Assembly (NCBI GenBank): GCA_036250195.1
Contig: JAVHZZ010000001.1
Span: 377,066,707-377,130,706, forward strand
Origin: Mixophyes australis
Lineage: Eukaryota > Chordata > Amphibia > Anura > Limnodynastidae
DNA length: 64,000 nt
Direction of reading: 5' to 3'
A program made the translations under genes and the position numbers. Below the pieces are notes generated by a model, which was not told where the DNA came from, did not search any database, and was given only the letters and a program-made list of their open reading frames with translations. Positions 10,526-22,837 of this stretch are shown one piece after another; within the stretch, counting starts at the first letter, position 1, and each line of letters opens with the position of its first letter.

Positions 10526-11594
10526 GTTCAAAGTGGGTTTAGTTCCTAAGTGTGATAGACATTTTGAAGAATGACACAAATTGATCCATTCCCCTTGAAC
10601 GCACAGTCCTTAAATATACCATCATCATTTATGTTGTTGCTGCTGACCATTGTGTGTATGAATGTTTTGAACAGTATGTTTTCGGCCTTTATACTCCATT
10701 GTGTGTAATGAGCATATATATCCTTACCTTGATACATTTCCTATGCTAACTCTAATGTATCATTAGGTTGGTGTGGTATGCGGCCTAACCTATAAGATCT
10801 CTTAATACTAGTATAAATAATATCATTAACAATCAGAACTTTAATTAGTACATTGCATTTTAGGTTTTCTAATGTGTAATTGTTTTGTTTTATGATTTGT
10901 AAAAAAAAATGTAATACCTCAAAAAAAGATTTAACTTACAGGCAAATGTTTTGCAAATACAAATTTTTGTTATAACTATTGTAACACAAGTGTTTTTGCG
11001 TATTTAATGCTCAATGCATAACCAAAGGAAGGCAATCAATTGTTGAGTTGTATTTTACTGTTAAAAATATGCTAAATGAAGATGTTAGAGCATTTTTTAT
11101 TGTTCAAACTGAGAAAAGATTTTTTATTCCTGCATTAAGTTAACCCGTGTTCTCCCAAAGGGCAACTAGATAGAGAATAATTACATCTGCTTTCAAAAGC
11201 TTCCATTAAGGAAGCTTTCACATGTCAAATGTATTGATAGCTTTGTTGAAATGCACTGTATTCCAGACATGTTGCTGCTCTATATCTGTTGTGAATTAAT
11301 CTTACCAGAGAGATTTCAGCTATGTTTCCTGTGTTTATTCTATAATTTGGAATTGATATTCATTGATATTGCTAGAAGAAGTCTACTATGAAACAGAAAC
11401 TGTCTATAGTAATTCCAATATTATTTCTGTAGCATGTATCACATAGAAGAGACAAACATTGTTGACTATATTTTTAAACTTATTTTTTCTTATTTTACCA
11501 CACATTGAGGGTATCGTGCTACTGCTTGTTCTTTACACTATGCTTGAAATTCCTTTTACCTTTCCCTTTGCCGTGTCTACTTCCTGACTTGAGC
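10526..11594. other. No recognisable feature
   Basis: AT-rich DNA; no exon, repeat end or RNA gene recognised. Confidence 0.5.
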
Positions 11595-11600
11595 AGTAAG

Positions 11601-11856
11601 CAGGGGCGAACGCAGGATTTAGAAGGGGGGGTTTCCACCCCCCCGGAAAAAAAAAATATTGCGAGAGGGAGCTCCATTTCGGCGAGTCTGAATTCTTCAG
11701 CAGTCAAGCAGCATCCGCGGCAGTGCTGTATTATACTACAATACAGCACTGCCGCGGACGCTTCTTTGACAGCGTTGCGGCTACTGTACAGTACCGTTGG
11801 TTCACGGAGGGGAGGGGTTTCTGGAGAACCAGAAACCCCCCCTGCGTGCGCCACTG
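11601..11856. mobile_element. MITE, 256 bp, CAGGGGCG-type ends, 6-bp target duplication
   Basis: The left end reads CAGGGGCGAACGCAGG and the right end, read inward, CAGTGGCGCACGCAGG. AGTAAG is repeated directly outside both ends (11595-11600 and 11857-11862). The centre is a palindrome (CAGTGCTGTATT and AATACAGCACTG with CCGCGG flanks, about 11718-11760). A second copy of nearly the same length lies at 20092-20344. A 6-bp duplication is short for hAT, so the superfamily is left open. Confidence 0.75.
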
Positions 11857-13499
11857 AGTAAGGTACTGTTATCACTAGCCCCTATGAACAAGGAGGATTT
11901 ATATGTGGTGCTCCACCTCAATATTTTATGCAATCCCTTCTCCTCTGCCCTTCTCACACCCCTCTTGTTCCCTTCTACCAAGCCCCACATTCGCCCCTCT
12001 CCTTCTTACACCTCTCCCCTGCTCCACTTGGCACCATGCTCTCCCCCTTACCCAGCTATAAACCCATCTCACCCCACAACAGCAACCAAGCCAATCTCAT
12101 CCACATACACCACTTTGCTCCCTCCCTCTCCCTCTCCCCTGTGCCCTCTGGATGCCAGAGGGAATAGGAAAGAGGTGCTGCATCCTTTAGTTCATACCCC
12201 TGAACCCTCTCTCTTTCTTCTTCTTTGAGGTCCATGAATTTGCCTTTACCTGCCTGTTCACCTTCATATTGCGGTCATTTACAGTCCCCCTGATCCTGTA
12301 TTCCAATTCCTTGATAACTAGGCAATCTAGCTCCCCCACTGACTCTCTTCTGACCTTTCCTCCTGTTTTTTGGGCAACTTCAACATCCCGATAGAGATCT
12401 CCACTGACCTTGCTTCCTCCAAACTTCTCCATCTTGAAAACCAACCATCATCTCCTTTCCTTTTAGCCTTGCCGTACCCGGTTCACCATCGCTCCCTCCC
12501 AAGACTACACTCATCAAGTGTCACCTTGATGCTGTTGACCCTCATACTTCCTCATCCTCACTGGACTCACTTCTTTTACCAATTTCTACTCTGTCCTGCC
12601 CTGACCTTAATTTTTCCCTCTACTAAAGCAACCTCACTTCTGCCCTGGACTACACCACATTGGCTGTCACTGCTAATCTTTGCAGACACACACCACAACC
12701 CTGGTACTCCAAACACACCAGATACCTTCAAAAATATTGAAAAAATGTGGCACCATATACCTTCATCAATGAACACTGGAGAAAATCACACTCTCATGTG
12801 GACTTCCTCAATTTCAAATTAATTCTCTCTTCCTAAAGCTATGTCCTAATTCTCTTCAAACAGTTAGGGCATATTTCAAATCTCTCATCACTATTCCAAC
12901 CCTTGTCATCTCTTGGGTATCTTCAAACTTCTTTTCTGCCCCCTCATCATTTCCTCTTCTCTCGTTCTACCTTGAACTCCCACCCACATCACATCCAAAA
13001 TTGAATCCATCCATTGGAGCACCACCTTGCATAATGCTCTGCTCACCCCACCCCACCCTTTCTTTCCTGCATCCCTCTTTATCCGCCTACAGCCTGCCCA
13101 CCCTGTCTTCCTTCTCTAAAGTCAATGGGGATAAAGTAAGGGTGAATCTCTTGTACGCTCTCCTTCCACATGCCCCCTTGATCCTATCCTCTCCCAGCTC
13201 CTTTGCTCCCTCTTGCCTAACACCTTGTCCCATTGTACCCACTTCTTCAACCTGTGCCTCTCATTAGGCACCTTCCCTACTTCATTCATACATGCATTCA
13301 TTCTCCGATCCTCAGAAAACCCACCATAGACTTTCTTTCCAAATACCGCTCTATCTCTCTCTTCCCCTTTACCTCCAAGCTCATTAAGTGGATTGTTTAT
13401 AACTACCTTACCGCCTTCATCTCCTCCCACTCCTCCTTTGAGTCACTTCAATCTGGCTTTCGTCCTCTCCACTACATAGAAAACACCCACATCAATGTC

Positions 13500-13895
13500 A
13501 AATATAACGATAATAATTGTGCGCTCAATTGACTTTGTGGTATATATTTATTACAGACTAAAGCATGTAATCGTGGCCACTAAGTTAATGTATAATGAAC
13601 AAATTTTGCCACAATATAAACAAAATCAGGACAATCTAGCTTATCGTTGTAATACATATGAATCATAAAAAATAGAGGTGGAGGTCACAATAGGTAGTGG
13701 CCAGGTAAGCTTACTGAAGTAATTAAAGATTAATATTGGTCAAATAGGGTTGTGAATATACTCAATAAATGAAAATTAATAAACACCCAGGATTGTTTGT
13801 TAATAAAACCACCAAATATATATGAAATTACTTGTGGATATACTCAATTGTTGGAATGAATATAAAAGGTCACTAACAATGTTTTCACAATAAAA
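13500..13895. mobile_element. Unidentified AT-rich insertion inside the L2
   Basis: In the intact L2 (39595-39665) the reverse transcriptase reads on without a break. Here the coding-like sequence stops near CACATCAATGTCAAATA (13490-13505) and resumes near CCAAGGCTCATTTCCC (13898). The roughly 390 bp between are AT-rich and unlike L2. No terminal repeats or target duplication could be found by eye, so the element type is unknown. Confidence 0.6.
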
Positions 13896-14488
13896 TCCAA
13901 GGCTCATTTCCCTTTACTTATCCTCCTGGACCTCTCATCTGCTGTTGACACTGTGGGTCAACCTTTCCTTTTATAATTCCTGTCCCCCTTTTTTATGCAG
14001 TACACTGGTTGTTGCCTGGCTGTACTCCTGCCTTTTCAACTGCTCCTTCTCTATCTCTAGATATGACTCCTCCAACTTCCTCTACCTGTCAACATCCCCC
14101 AAGCTCTGTTCTCTGGCCCTTCTCTGGTCCCTGCACATTTTTTCCCTTGGCAATATCATTGACTCTTTCAGTCTGTAATAAAATATCTATGCTGATGACA
14201 CTCATATCAACCTCTCCTCACCTGACCTCTCCCCATCTTCTCATCTCTCACATCTCAAGCTATCTTTTTGTTATCTCTTGTTGGATGTCCCTACGGTCCC
14301 TATGCTTCATTAAACTTATGTGTAAAACTAAACTCATCAAGTTTCCACCCTCCTAAGTCACTTACTTCCCATCATCTCCCTTTCCATTGATAACATTACC
14401 ATTTCCTCTGTCCCGTAAGTCTGCATTTTAAAAGTTATCCTCAACTCCTCCCGCTTTTTCCCTCTCTAGATTCAATCCCTCTCCCAAT

Positions 14489-15191
14489 CGTCACGACTCT
14501 GCCTATTCTTTGCATGTAGCAGCAGTACCTCAAATCCACCAGAGGTGCTGCTGTTCTGTTCCTGAACTTTTCACCATATCTGTAGGAGTTAATCCCCTTG
14601 CCTGATGCCTGATTAGAACTGCACCTGTCCCACAGCTTGAAATACCTGCCTCAAGCTCTGCTCTGTGCAGTTTATCTTTAATCCCTGGCTGCTGCTGGTT
14701 CCTCGCTATTTCAGTGTTTGTGCTTCTGCTGTTGATCTCCCGTTGTGACTCACTGCCTGATTCCTGCACCCTGCTTGTTTGCCTGTTGCCCTGACCACGG
14801 CTTGTTTACTGGACTATGCTATTTCGCCTGTGACCCCGACCTCTGCCCGGCTATTGGATTTCGCTTAACCTGATCTTTGCTTGATCACTGGACTCAGTTT
14901 GTCTGCTTCCCTGGACAGCCTTATGCCTCCTGGACTGGGGTAACTCATAATACTTGTCCCTGCTATTTATCTGTATCAGTCATTACTTGGAATCTGTTGC
15001 TCTGTGTACTTTTTCTGCCATTGATCTCATCTGTTCATATCTGTGGATTTGAGTTATACCTGTTTATACTGCAATCTAGAAATCTGCATATCCCACGTAC
15101 TGAAACCTTATTTATGTATTTTGCCTGAATAAAGGCATTTGCTTATTTATACTTCTGATGCTGGTTCCTGAGTTCGCTAGGAATCATAACA
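14489..15191 (+). mobile_element. Solo LTR inserted in the L2, 5-bp target duplication
   Basis: The L2 reverse transcriptase homology is interrupted by a 703-bp block flanked by CCAAT on both sides (14484-14488 and 15192-15196). The block begins CGTCACGACT and ends CATAACA, so the right end is CA as in LTRs. The left end would be the usual TG with a T-to-C change. An AATAAA signal lies at 15128-15133, about 60 bases before the end, as expected for an LTR polyadenylation region. No gag or pol sequence is present, so this is a solo LTR left by recombination. Confidence 0.72.
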
Positions 15192-16075
15192 CCAATCATG
15201 CCAGTTTCATCCACTCTTTTGTCATCTCTCATCTTGACTACTGCAACCTCCTTCTCTCTGGCCTTCCTTCCTCCCACCTTTCTCCACTTTAATCCACCCT
15301 CAATGCCACTGCTAATCATATTTTTCTTTCTTTCTTCTTGCCACTCTACATCTTCCTCTCCTCTCTACCAGTCTCTACATTGGCTCCCTTTCCCCTAAGA
15401 ATATAGTTCAAACATCACACCCTTACTTTTAAAGCCTTCACCCATACCACCTATATTGCCAACATGATATCCCACAACATGTCCTCTCCATTTCCCTATG
15501 ACTGCCGCTCCTCTTCCTGACTCATTACCTTTGGAACTTTCTTCCTGATCCAGTTAGGCTCTCCACTTCGATCCAAGGTTTCAAATGGATCCACTAAACT
15601 CATTTCTTCCTCACAGCCTACCAGCTCACCTCCTAATCCACCCCACTGTTCCCTTCCCAATGACTCACCCCCTCTGTGTCATTGTTTATCTGTCCCTCCC
15701 CAGTAGATTGTAAGCTCTCATGAGCAGGGCTCACTTCCTTTGTATCCTTCTAAATCATTATCCATGCCACTATAGATAATGTCTCTTCTTTCCCCATCAG
15801 CGGCTCTATCCCTGTTTTCTATACCCATCATCCTGTGTACAAGCTCATGCCTTGCTCCTCAAGTTATAATGAGAAGCCATACCAAGCCTAACAACTCATT
15901 GCTGCTGGTTCGACTTTTCGTTGCTGTGTATAAAAACTGTTTTGCCTATATTGCATTATTATTTATTATTATACTGTATTGTTATGTACTATTGTTTTAC
16001 TATATGCTCTATGTATAGTGCTGTGGACATTTTCTGGTGCCTTATAAATAAAAGATAATATTAATAATAATAATA

Positions 16076-17370
16076 ATATTTCCTTTTCAGTATTTAACAA
16101 GTATAACCCAGATATATAGAATCATTTAGTGAATAATACATTTTGCAATATATATAAGTTTTTCCTTGTACGCCTCTCTGGAGCACAGTTTTATGGCAAG
16201 GAAAATGGTCTGGAATCTTGGATTCATATGAAGGTAAGTTTTAATTTTAGTATTTGTTGGAGACTGTCCTTTTTACACTTATGTTGGCTGAAGTTGCAGT
16301 GTATTATATGATGCAGTGCCATTTTCAGGTACTGAAAGTTCAGAAACTGAAAGGATTTGTGATGGATTTTTTACTTAGATAACTGCCAGGATATTGTGGT
16401 CAGTTGGAACGTGTATTCTTCTTAGTGATACCTTTTAACATATCGGTAAATAAAAAGTGTTAGGTGACTTAATCTTTTTTTTACAAATATAAATCCAATT
16501 TCAAGCAGATTTTGATTTTGACCATTGTATTTCTATTACTTTTTTTTATAATAAACAGAGAAAGAAATTGTGAAAAAGTATTTATGGTGATTCCACAATG
16601 GGTTTTCCATTTAGTAGCAGCACTTGAACAATGAACTAGGCACGTTATAAAGCATTCAATACTTTCACAAAATAAAAAGATATATTCATTTAAATAAAAG
16701 CTGAAAAACAATAGAGGAACTATGATGTAATTTTCAAATAATATCAGTGTTTATTTAATGAATGTCAGTGTTTATTTAATGATGGGTGTAAACAGATTAC
16801 TCAAAATCATGTAGTGTGAGACCTGGTTTGCTCAATGCAATACTGCTGCTGCTTATTTGCTAATCCATTTTCTATTGTCTTATTTTATTGTTCATTCTTT
16901 ACAAATGCAGAAGACTTTATTGCAATATCTTCTTCTGTTGCCTCACCTTTTATGTAGAGGAGTACCTAAAATATGTGACAAGCTGTGATATTTACATACA
17001 CTGCAAAATATTTATTGGGGTCTGCCCTATTTGTATTTACACTGTAAATGACACTTAGCTTTGTAAATGAGCCTACAAAACATACAATCTTATTATGGAC
17101 ATGTATACTAACCACAATATTTTTAAAATGAAATACTGGGGTGAGAGTGTTTACACACTTTCACCCTTTGATTCACTGTAACAACTTACTGTAAGGTGTC
17201 GATCTAGAGCACCTCCTGTAGCCACTTCAAGATTTTTTGTTTTTGTGTTTGCTAACAAAAGTAGTTAATGTAAAATCTTGTCCTATTTTATGTAATACAT
17301 GACAGATACATAATTGTGTATATGTTTGCAAAGTTGTTGTTTTTCTTACAGAGCAAGTAAAACAAACATA
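16076..17370. other. No recognisable feature
   Basis: AT-rich DNA with poly-T runs; no gene, transposon end or tandem array supported. Confidence 0.5.
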
Positions 17371-17944
17371 TGTGAAGTAAGGATGAGCGGGCTCGGATTT
17401 CTCTAATCCGAGCCCACCCGAACAGTACGGATCCGACGGGATCAGAGCACTGTTCGGGTATTTCCGGCGCCAAAAAAATGAAACTGAGGCTCTGACGTCC
17501 GATCTCGCGAGACTCGGATTGCATAAATTCCCCGCTCGCGCCCGGCATCTTCAGTCGGGCTCAGATCATTGAAGAGGGAGGTTATAGGTTTAGTGGTGCT
17601 CCGTCCTGTGTCCTGTCACTCTGTACTGCTTAATATCCGGTGGTTACTTGGTCCTGTGCTCTGTCCTGCTGATCAGTCCAGTGGTTACTTTTTTCAGTGC
17701 TCTGTCCTGCTGAGTGCAGTGGTGCTTTTGTTCTGTGCTCTGTCCTGCTGAGTTCAGTGGTGCTGCCTGTGTCCTGTGCTCTGTTCTGCTAAGGGCATTG
17801 TCATTTATAAATTATTCAAAAGTTATAAAAAAAAATAAAAAAAAATATAAAAAACCTATACAAAAATAATTTAAAAAAATTATTAAAAAAATAATTGAAA
17901 AAAAAGATAAAAAAATTTGTTAAAAAATACTAGGTTCAAATACT

Positions 17945-18615
17945 ATTTCAAAGTCAAACTACGTTCACTGTTGCTGCTGTACCAAAAAATAATAGGTACT
18001 GCTATTTAAAAGTAAAACTACGTTCACTGTTGCTGCTGTACCAAAAAATAATAGGTACTGCTATTTACTATTTATTTATTTATTTATATACTGTTCATTA
18101 TTTCTGTAGTTCCAAAAAATAGGAACTGCCAGTTCTATTACTACGGTCATTGTTTGTGTAGTTCCCAAAAAATAGGAACTGCCAGTTCTATTACTACGGT
18201 CATTGTTTGTGTAGTTCCAAAAAATAGGAACTGCCAGTTCTATTACTACTGTCATTGTTTGTGTAGTTCCAAAAAATAGGAACTGCCAGTTCTATTACTA
18301 TGGTCATTGTTTGTGTAGTTCCAAAAAATAGGAACTGCCAGTTCTATTACTACGTTTAATCTTTCTGTAGTTCCAAAAAGTAGGAACTGCCAGTTCTATT
18401 ACTACGTTCATTGTTTCTGTAGTTCCCAAAAAATAAGAACTGCCAGTTCTATTACTACATTCATTGTTTCTGTAGTTCCCAAAAAGAGGAACTGCCATTT
18501 CTATTACTACGTTCATTATTTCTCTAGTTCCAAAAAATAGGAACTGACAGTTCTATTACTACAGTCATTGTTTGTGTAGTTCCAAAAAAGAGGAACTGCC
18601 ACTTCTAATGCTATG
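17945..18615. repeat. Tandem array: two 58-bp and about ten 52-bp units
   Basis: Units start AGGAACTGCCAGTTCTATTA at about 18121, 18174, 18226, 18278, 18330, 18382, 18434, 18487, 18538 and 18591, a period of 51-53 bp. Just upstream, two related units of about 58 bp (CTACGTTCACTGTTGCTGCT, near 17959 and 18017) look like an older version. Each unit contains a small inverted repeat, GTTCC-AAAAAATA-GGAAC. The array lies inside the hAT element at 17379-19239. Confidence 0.9.
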
Positions 18616-18633
18616 TTCTTTGTTTTTATCTGT

Positions 18634-18955
18634 GCAGTGGAATTCAGACCAGTTGAGGGTGATATATTGTGGCCCCGGTACCAAATTGGGTACCGGGGCA
18701 ACTCCACTACGCAGTCCAGATAGATGCGTATCAGATATTAAACTACATTCAGTGTTGGGGCCAAATCCAAAATTAATGAAAATGACCTGTCATCGTCAAA
18801 AACAAGAGGTATTGACACGCTCGAACTACACCCTGTATATGCTGCAGATGATGTAGGAGCAGGCAGCTGTGCAGTGGAATTGAGACCATTTGAAGGCGGA
18901 GGTATTGTGGCCCCGGTACCAAATTGGGTACCGGGCCCACTCCACTACGCAGTCC
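18634..18955. repeat. Duplicated block with a KpnI-type palindrome
   Basis: Two copies (about 18634-18720 and 18871-18955) of a block running from GCAGTGGAATT to CTCCACTACGCAGTCC. Each holds the hairpin GCCCCGGTACC-AAATT-GGGTACCGGGGC, perfect in the first copy and nearly so in the second. The transposase scrap lies between them. Confidence 0.85.
18781..18865 (+). pseudogene. hAT transposase scrap (RW-motif region)
   Basis: About 25 codons read MTCHRQKQEVLTRSNYTLYM and so on, clearly related to CHQLKQEVVTRWNSTLYM in the transposase at 22838-24720. The diagnostic tryptophan of the RW motif is replaced by serine. Only this piece of the gene remains. It shows that the surrounding 1.86-kb element descends from the same family as the 3.8-kb hAT to its right. 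Confidence 0.85.
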
Positions 18956-19247
18956 TGAAAGCTACCTCGGTGCAACGTTTTGGACTAAAAACAATATTGT
19001 GAGGTGTGAGGTGTTCAGAATAGACTGGAAATTAGTGGAAATTATTGTTATTGAATGTTATTGAGGTTAATAATAGCGTAGGAGTGGAAAACAACAAAAA
19101 AACAGGATTTTAGCGCTTTTTATGCTTTTTAAAAAATAAATCAGAACCCAAAACCCGAAATTAGAACCAAAACCTCAAGCTAATCAGAACCCAAAACCCA
19201 AAACCCAAAACACTAAAAGTGCCCAGTGCACACCCCTAATGTGAAGT

Positions 19248-20085
19248 ACTGAGCAAAATAATATATATAAAATAAGGGGATAGGGCATTTGCTTTTTCCT
19301 GTGGACATCCCAGCCTTAACTAACATCTGTAATATCTCCCTCTCCATTGGTATCTTTCTATCATTATTCATGCATGCAGTAATTCCTCCCATCTCTTTCT
19401 AAGGCTGGGTACACTCTGTCATTGTCGTCTGTATTTCTTGATCCAATTCGGGACCCTTGGGGCTAACTGGAGCAGGACTGAAACAGAACCTAGAGGCCTT
19501 GATGATCTCTTTGCTCATCTCTAATCCTCAGATTAGCACAAGCACTATTGGAGTCGTAGGACCAGATTATGTACCTGTACTGAACTGTAATCCGAACTAA
19601 ACTGACTGGAACTGTTCGTGGGAACTCAATCCCATCACCTGTAGCCAGGCACACAGGACTGAAACCCACTAATAAGATCTCCGATAGTAACACACGGAAA
19701 CTCAGAACAGAGTGAACAGGAACTGGAGACAGGGACTAGACAGGGACTAGGAACTCAGGACCGTGACCTGGAATGGCGAACTCAGGACTGCGTGGCAGGC
19801 ACAGACCTGGAACCCACAGACAGAAACACGAAACTGGAAATATGCCATAGAGGATCAGAACCAGCTGTAGCAACAGAATATGTGATACCGGTAAAGCCAC
19901 TGGTACTGCAGATTAGAATTTGAATGGTGCAAAGTTCTTACTGAGGTGAGCACTCTTGCTGAATGCAGAATATTGCAGGAAGATGAGCAGCTTGGAAGTG
20001 CAAAGTACTTGCAGGATGATGAACTTCAGGTAATGCAGGATGCTGGGAAGAAGACATGCACTTTAGAATGCAAGATACTTGCAAG
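19248..20085. other. Unannotated, LTR-like purine-rich stretch
   Basis: The block around 19700-19870 is rich in GGAACTCAGGACC-type words common in vertebrate LTRs, but no LTR ends, primer site or coding sequence were identified. Confidence 0.35.
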
Positions 20086-20091
20086 GTGATA

Positions 20092-20344
20092 CAGTGGCGC
20101 TTGCAGGGGGGGTTTCTTAGTCTCCAGTAACCCCCCATCTGCGCTAACTCAGTGCCCACCATATCGGCACTGTCCTATACAGCAGCTGCAGCGCTGTCAA
20201 AGAAGCGTCCGCGGCGGTGCTGTATTGTATACAGCACCGCAGCGGATGCTTCTTTGGCAGCGCCACGGCTGCTGTATAGGAAAGCGTTGCCTAAACTGAG
20301 CTGCTGTGAAACCCCCCCCCTTGACAATCCTGCGTGCGCCCCTG
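20092..20344. mobile_element. MITE, 253 bp, second copy of the CAGKGGCG family
   Basis: Ends CAGTGGCGCTTGCAGG and, read inward from the right, CAGGGGCGCACGCAGG match the 11601-11856 element. The centre repeats the CCGCGG plus GTGCTGTATTGTATACAGCAC palindrome (about 20210-20245). TGATA is repeated outside both ends (20087-20091 and 20345-20349; six bases if the shared G is counted). No coding capacity. Confidence 0.75.
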
Positions 20345-20349
20345 TGATA

Positions 20350-22098
20350 TGCAGTTGGTAATGCAGGATGAACACAGAAGATGACCACTTCACAAACACA
20401 GGGAATCAGGAACAGTGCAGGAACAACTGAAACCTGGACCCAAGAACTATCCTCAGGAGAGAAGTGTGTTGTTCTGGCAATGAACAGATCACAGCAGCAG
20501 TTTTAAATAGGGTGTACCAAACAACTATTGGCTGCACAGTTCATGTGATCACTGCTGCTGAATCTGGTTGGTCTGGAATGATCACCTGACTAGATCCAAG
20601 ATGGCCACGCCTATGCATCAGAACTATTAAAGTAATTCTATCATTTTTAAATAAGCATTGCTCAAGCGATTGTATTGTGTTTCCAATGCACAAAGTAATT
20701 TATTTTAGCAGATGTAAAATTTAACAGTTCAATACATGATTATAATACAGTACAGCCAATACCAAAAGATAAATACATACCGCTGCGTTTGCTTGCGCTA
20801 GCTGCGCTCCCACTGGTACCAGAGGACAGTATTTCACTCCAGAATACTGTGGTCAGAGAATGAGCTATGTTATATACACTCAGTGTTACATAGAGAACAA
20901 TGCAGATGACGTGGCTTGCTTCTATTGGTCCAGGTATCAGGAAGGTTTAGAGTGCTGCAGGTCATAGGCCAGTTCAAACCAGAATATCCAAATGTGGGGG
21001 TCATCTCTCCAGGGGTTGTGCTCTGACTTTTCCCTCCAAGTCCCCAGTTTCAACTAGTCTATTAGCATTTTATAATTAGTATCACTTTAAGTATTTATTC
21101 CCTAACATCACTAACTAGAGTATGCAATGTGCGATCTCTTCGGCGAATGAACCGGACAACTGCTGATGAATAGGGGATTAAAATGATACCAGGCATGACA
21201 CATTTCCTATAACCTGAACCTTAAATAACACTAAAGTGTAAATATAATCATAATATATAAACTAATAATAAACTAAATACTATCTGCTCATAAATCACTC
21301 TATAACGGAACCAATATGAATATGAAGTATATAAATAACTAAATGTTGTAGTGCATGTGTGTGCGTGCGTATTTTACCGTGCGATCGCAGTATGCCACGT
21401 GTAGCGTCGCATACTGAATGCAATCGCACATTAAAACAATATTAACCAATATACTTTCGTTCATCCAATTATACGACTTCACCAGAACAAACAGTATGTG
21501 TTTGTTTACAAACGGAGATGTGATGGACAGGAATGCTGCAGCAACCAAGAGGGATCCGGGTAATCGTGATTTTTACTGCAGCGGATGTGGTAAGTGCAGC
21601 TAAGACCCCGATGTGTGACATACACTACAGGGTTTTCAGATGATTATATTGGCAATCACACGATAAACGACCGTTCAGGTCGATTTCGGGTTAGTAAATA
21701 TGCTACAACAATCGTATTCAAAAGCAAATCGTATTATTTCATCTGATTTTTAAATAAGACTAAAAATCCTGCTCAATGATGGAACAATGTCAGGCAAATT
21801 CTGCAGTGTGTACTGTAAGCACTCAAGGCCAGTAGTATCCATAAATCTCTATGAAGTGTGCAGAGTTTCAGCCGATGTTAGGACAGATGAAGAGCTCAGA
21901 TCTGGAAGTAAATTTTGTAAAACGTGTTTTGTATGTACACATGAATTGGCAAGCTGATCAGGACTTTTTTTTTCAGTCGTTTGTAAAATTATTAGCTATA
22001 TCACATCGGGAGAAATTTTCTGTAGTGTGTACCTAGACTAAGCTTCGTGTAAGGATTGTCTACACTCAATTCACATACTTCCTTTCCTCATACAATCT
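20350..22098. other. Unannotated stretch
   Basis: No gene was recognised. An imperfect inverted repeat near 21379-21430 (GTGCGATCGCAGTATGC with GCATACTGAATGCAATCGCAC) could form a hairpin. The surrounding 20780-21650 may be LTR-derived, but neither ends nor retroviral sequence were found. Confidence 0.35.
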
Positions 22099-22837
22099 AT
22101 TAAAACTAGAGATGGTCACTGACCCCCGTGTTTTGGTTTTGGATTCGGTTTTGGATCTGGATTACCGTTGTGTTCTGGTTTTGGTTTTGGTTTTGCAAAA
22201 CCGCCATTGCGTGTTTTGGTTTTGTTTTGGTTTTTTTGCTATTTTGTTGGAAAATCAATGTTTTTGGGCCTAAAATAACCCAATTTAGTGCTCCAACTGT
22301 TTTAGAGATAAGTAATCTAATTGTTGAGGTAATAAATCATCCAAAAAAACAGTTTAATTCTTCGTTGGTAGGCCTTCATTTATTCTACACACAAAACAGA
22401 TTGTCTTCCTCTCCATCTATGCATATTGGCAATGCAGCCATCGTCTTTGGATGTATATTACACCCTACACTTATAGTTAAATATGTAAAGAAATGGAAAA
22501 AGGCAGTTTGCTTTCTGTCTCTATAGGCTCCCCTCCACTTGTTTAAAAAAACAAAAAATTCAGCCGTTATAGACTGTACAATATTAATTGACATGGAGAA
22601 AGCCAGTTTGGTTTCTGTCTCTCTAGGCCCCCCTCGACTTGTATAGAATACAAAAAAATTCAGCCGTTCTAGACTGTACAATATTATGAGCAATTGACAA
22701 AGCCAGTTTGGGGTCACTCTGTCTATGACACCCTACCCTTAAGGATAAATTGCCCTAACAGCAGCCTTTCAAGATGGTACGTGATATGGAAATGCCACGA
22801 GTCCCTTTCCTCTTTGGGGGTAGATTGCACCCTACAC

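Larger units (their letters stand above)
11930..16075 (+). mobile_element. L2 LINE, degenerate, with two nested insertions
   Basis: This copy can be followed from the pre-endonuclease C/T-rich leader (about 11940) to the 3' tail (TGGTGCCTTATAAATAAAAG, about 16038). Recognisable protein motifs in order are GNFNIP (endonuclease, about 12369), [11 protein letters not shown] (reverse transcriptase, about 13450), YADDTHINL (catalytic box, about 14190) and [11 protein letters not shown] (about 15235). It compares collinearly with the better copy at 36965-41265. Stops, frameshifts and the insertions at about 13500-13895 and 14489-15191 make it dead. The last 60 bases end in a (TAA)n-like tail. Confidence 0.88.
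17379..19239. mobile_element. Non-autonomous hAT element, 1861 bp, 8-bp target duplication
   Basis: TGTGAAGT lies directly outside both ends (17371-17378 and 19240-19247). The left end begins AAGGATGAGCGGG and the right end read inward begins TTAGGGGTGTGC, poor terminal repeats of the TAGRGATGRGC type. The right subterminal region is full of AACCCAAAACCC units, matching the GGTTTTGG units at the left end of the 22107-25922 hAT, and a transposase scrap at 18781-18865 belongs to that same family. The element is therefore a deletion derivative of that family, now filled by a tandem array. Confidence 0.82.

Noticed and set aside
11797..12228. 143-codon Pro/Ser-rich frame near the start of an L2
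   Set aside because: It begins in a MITE and runs into the C/T-rich leader of a degenerate L2; no gene structure.
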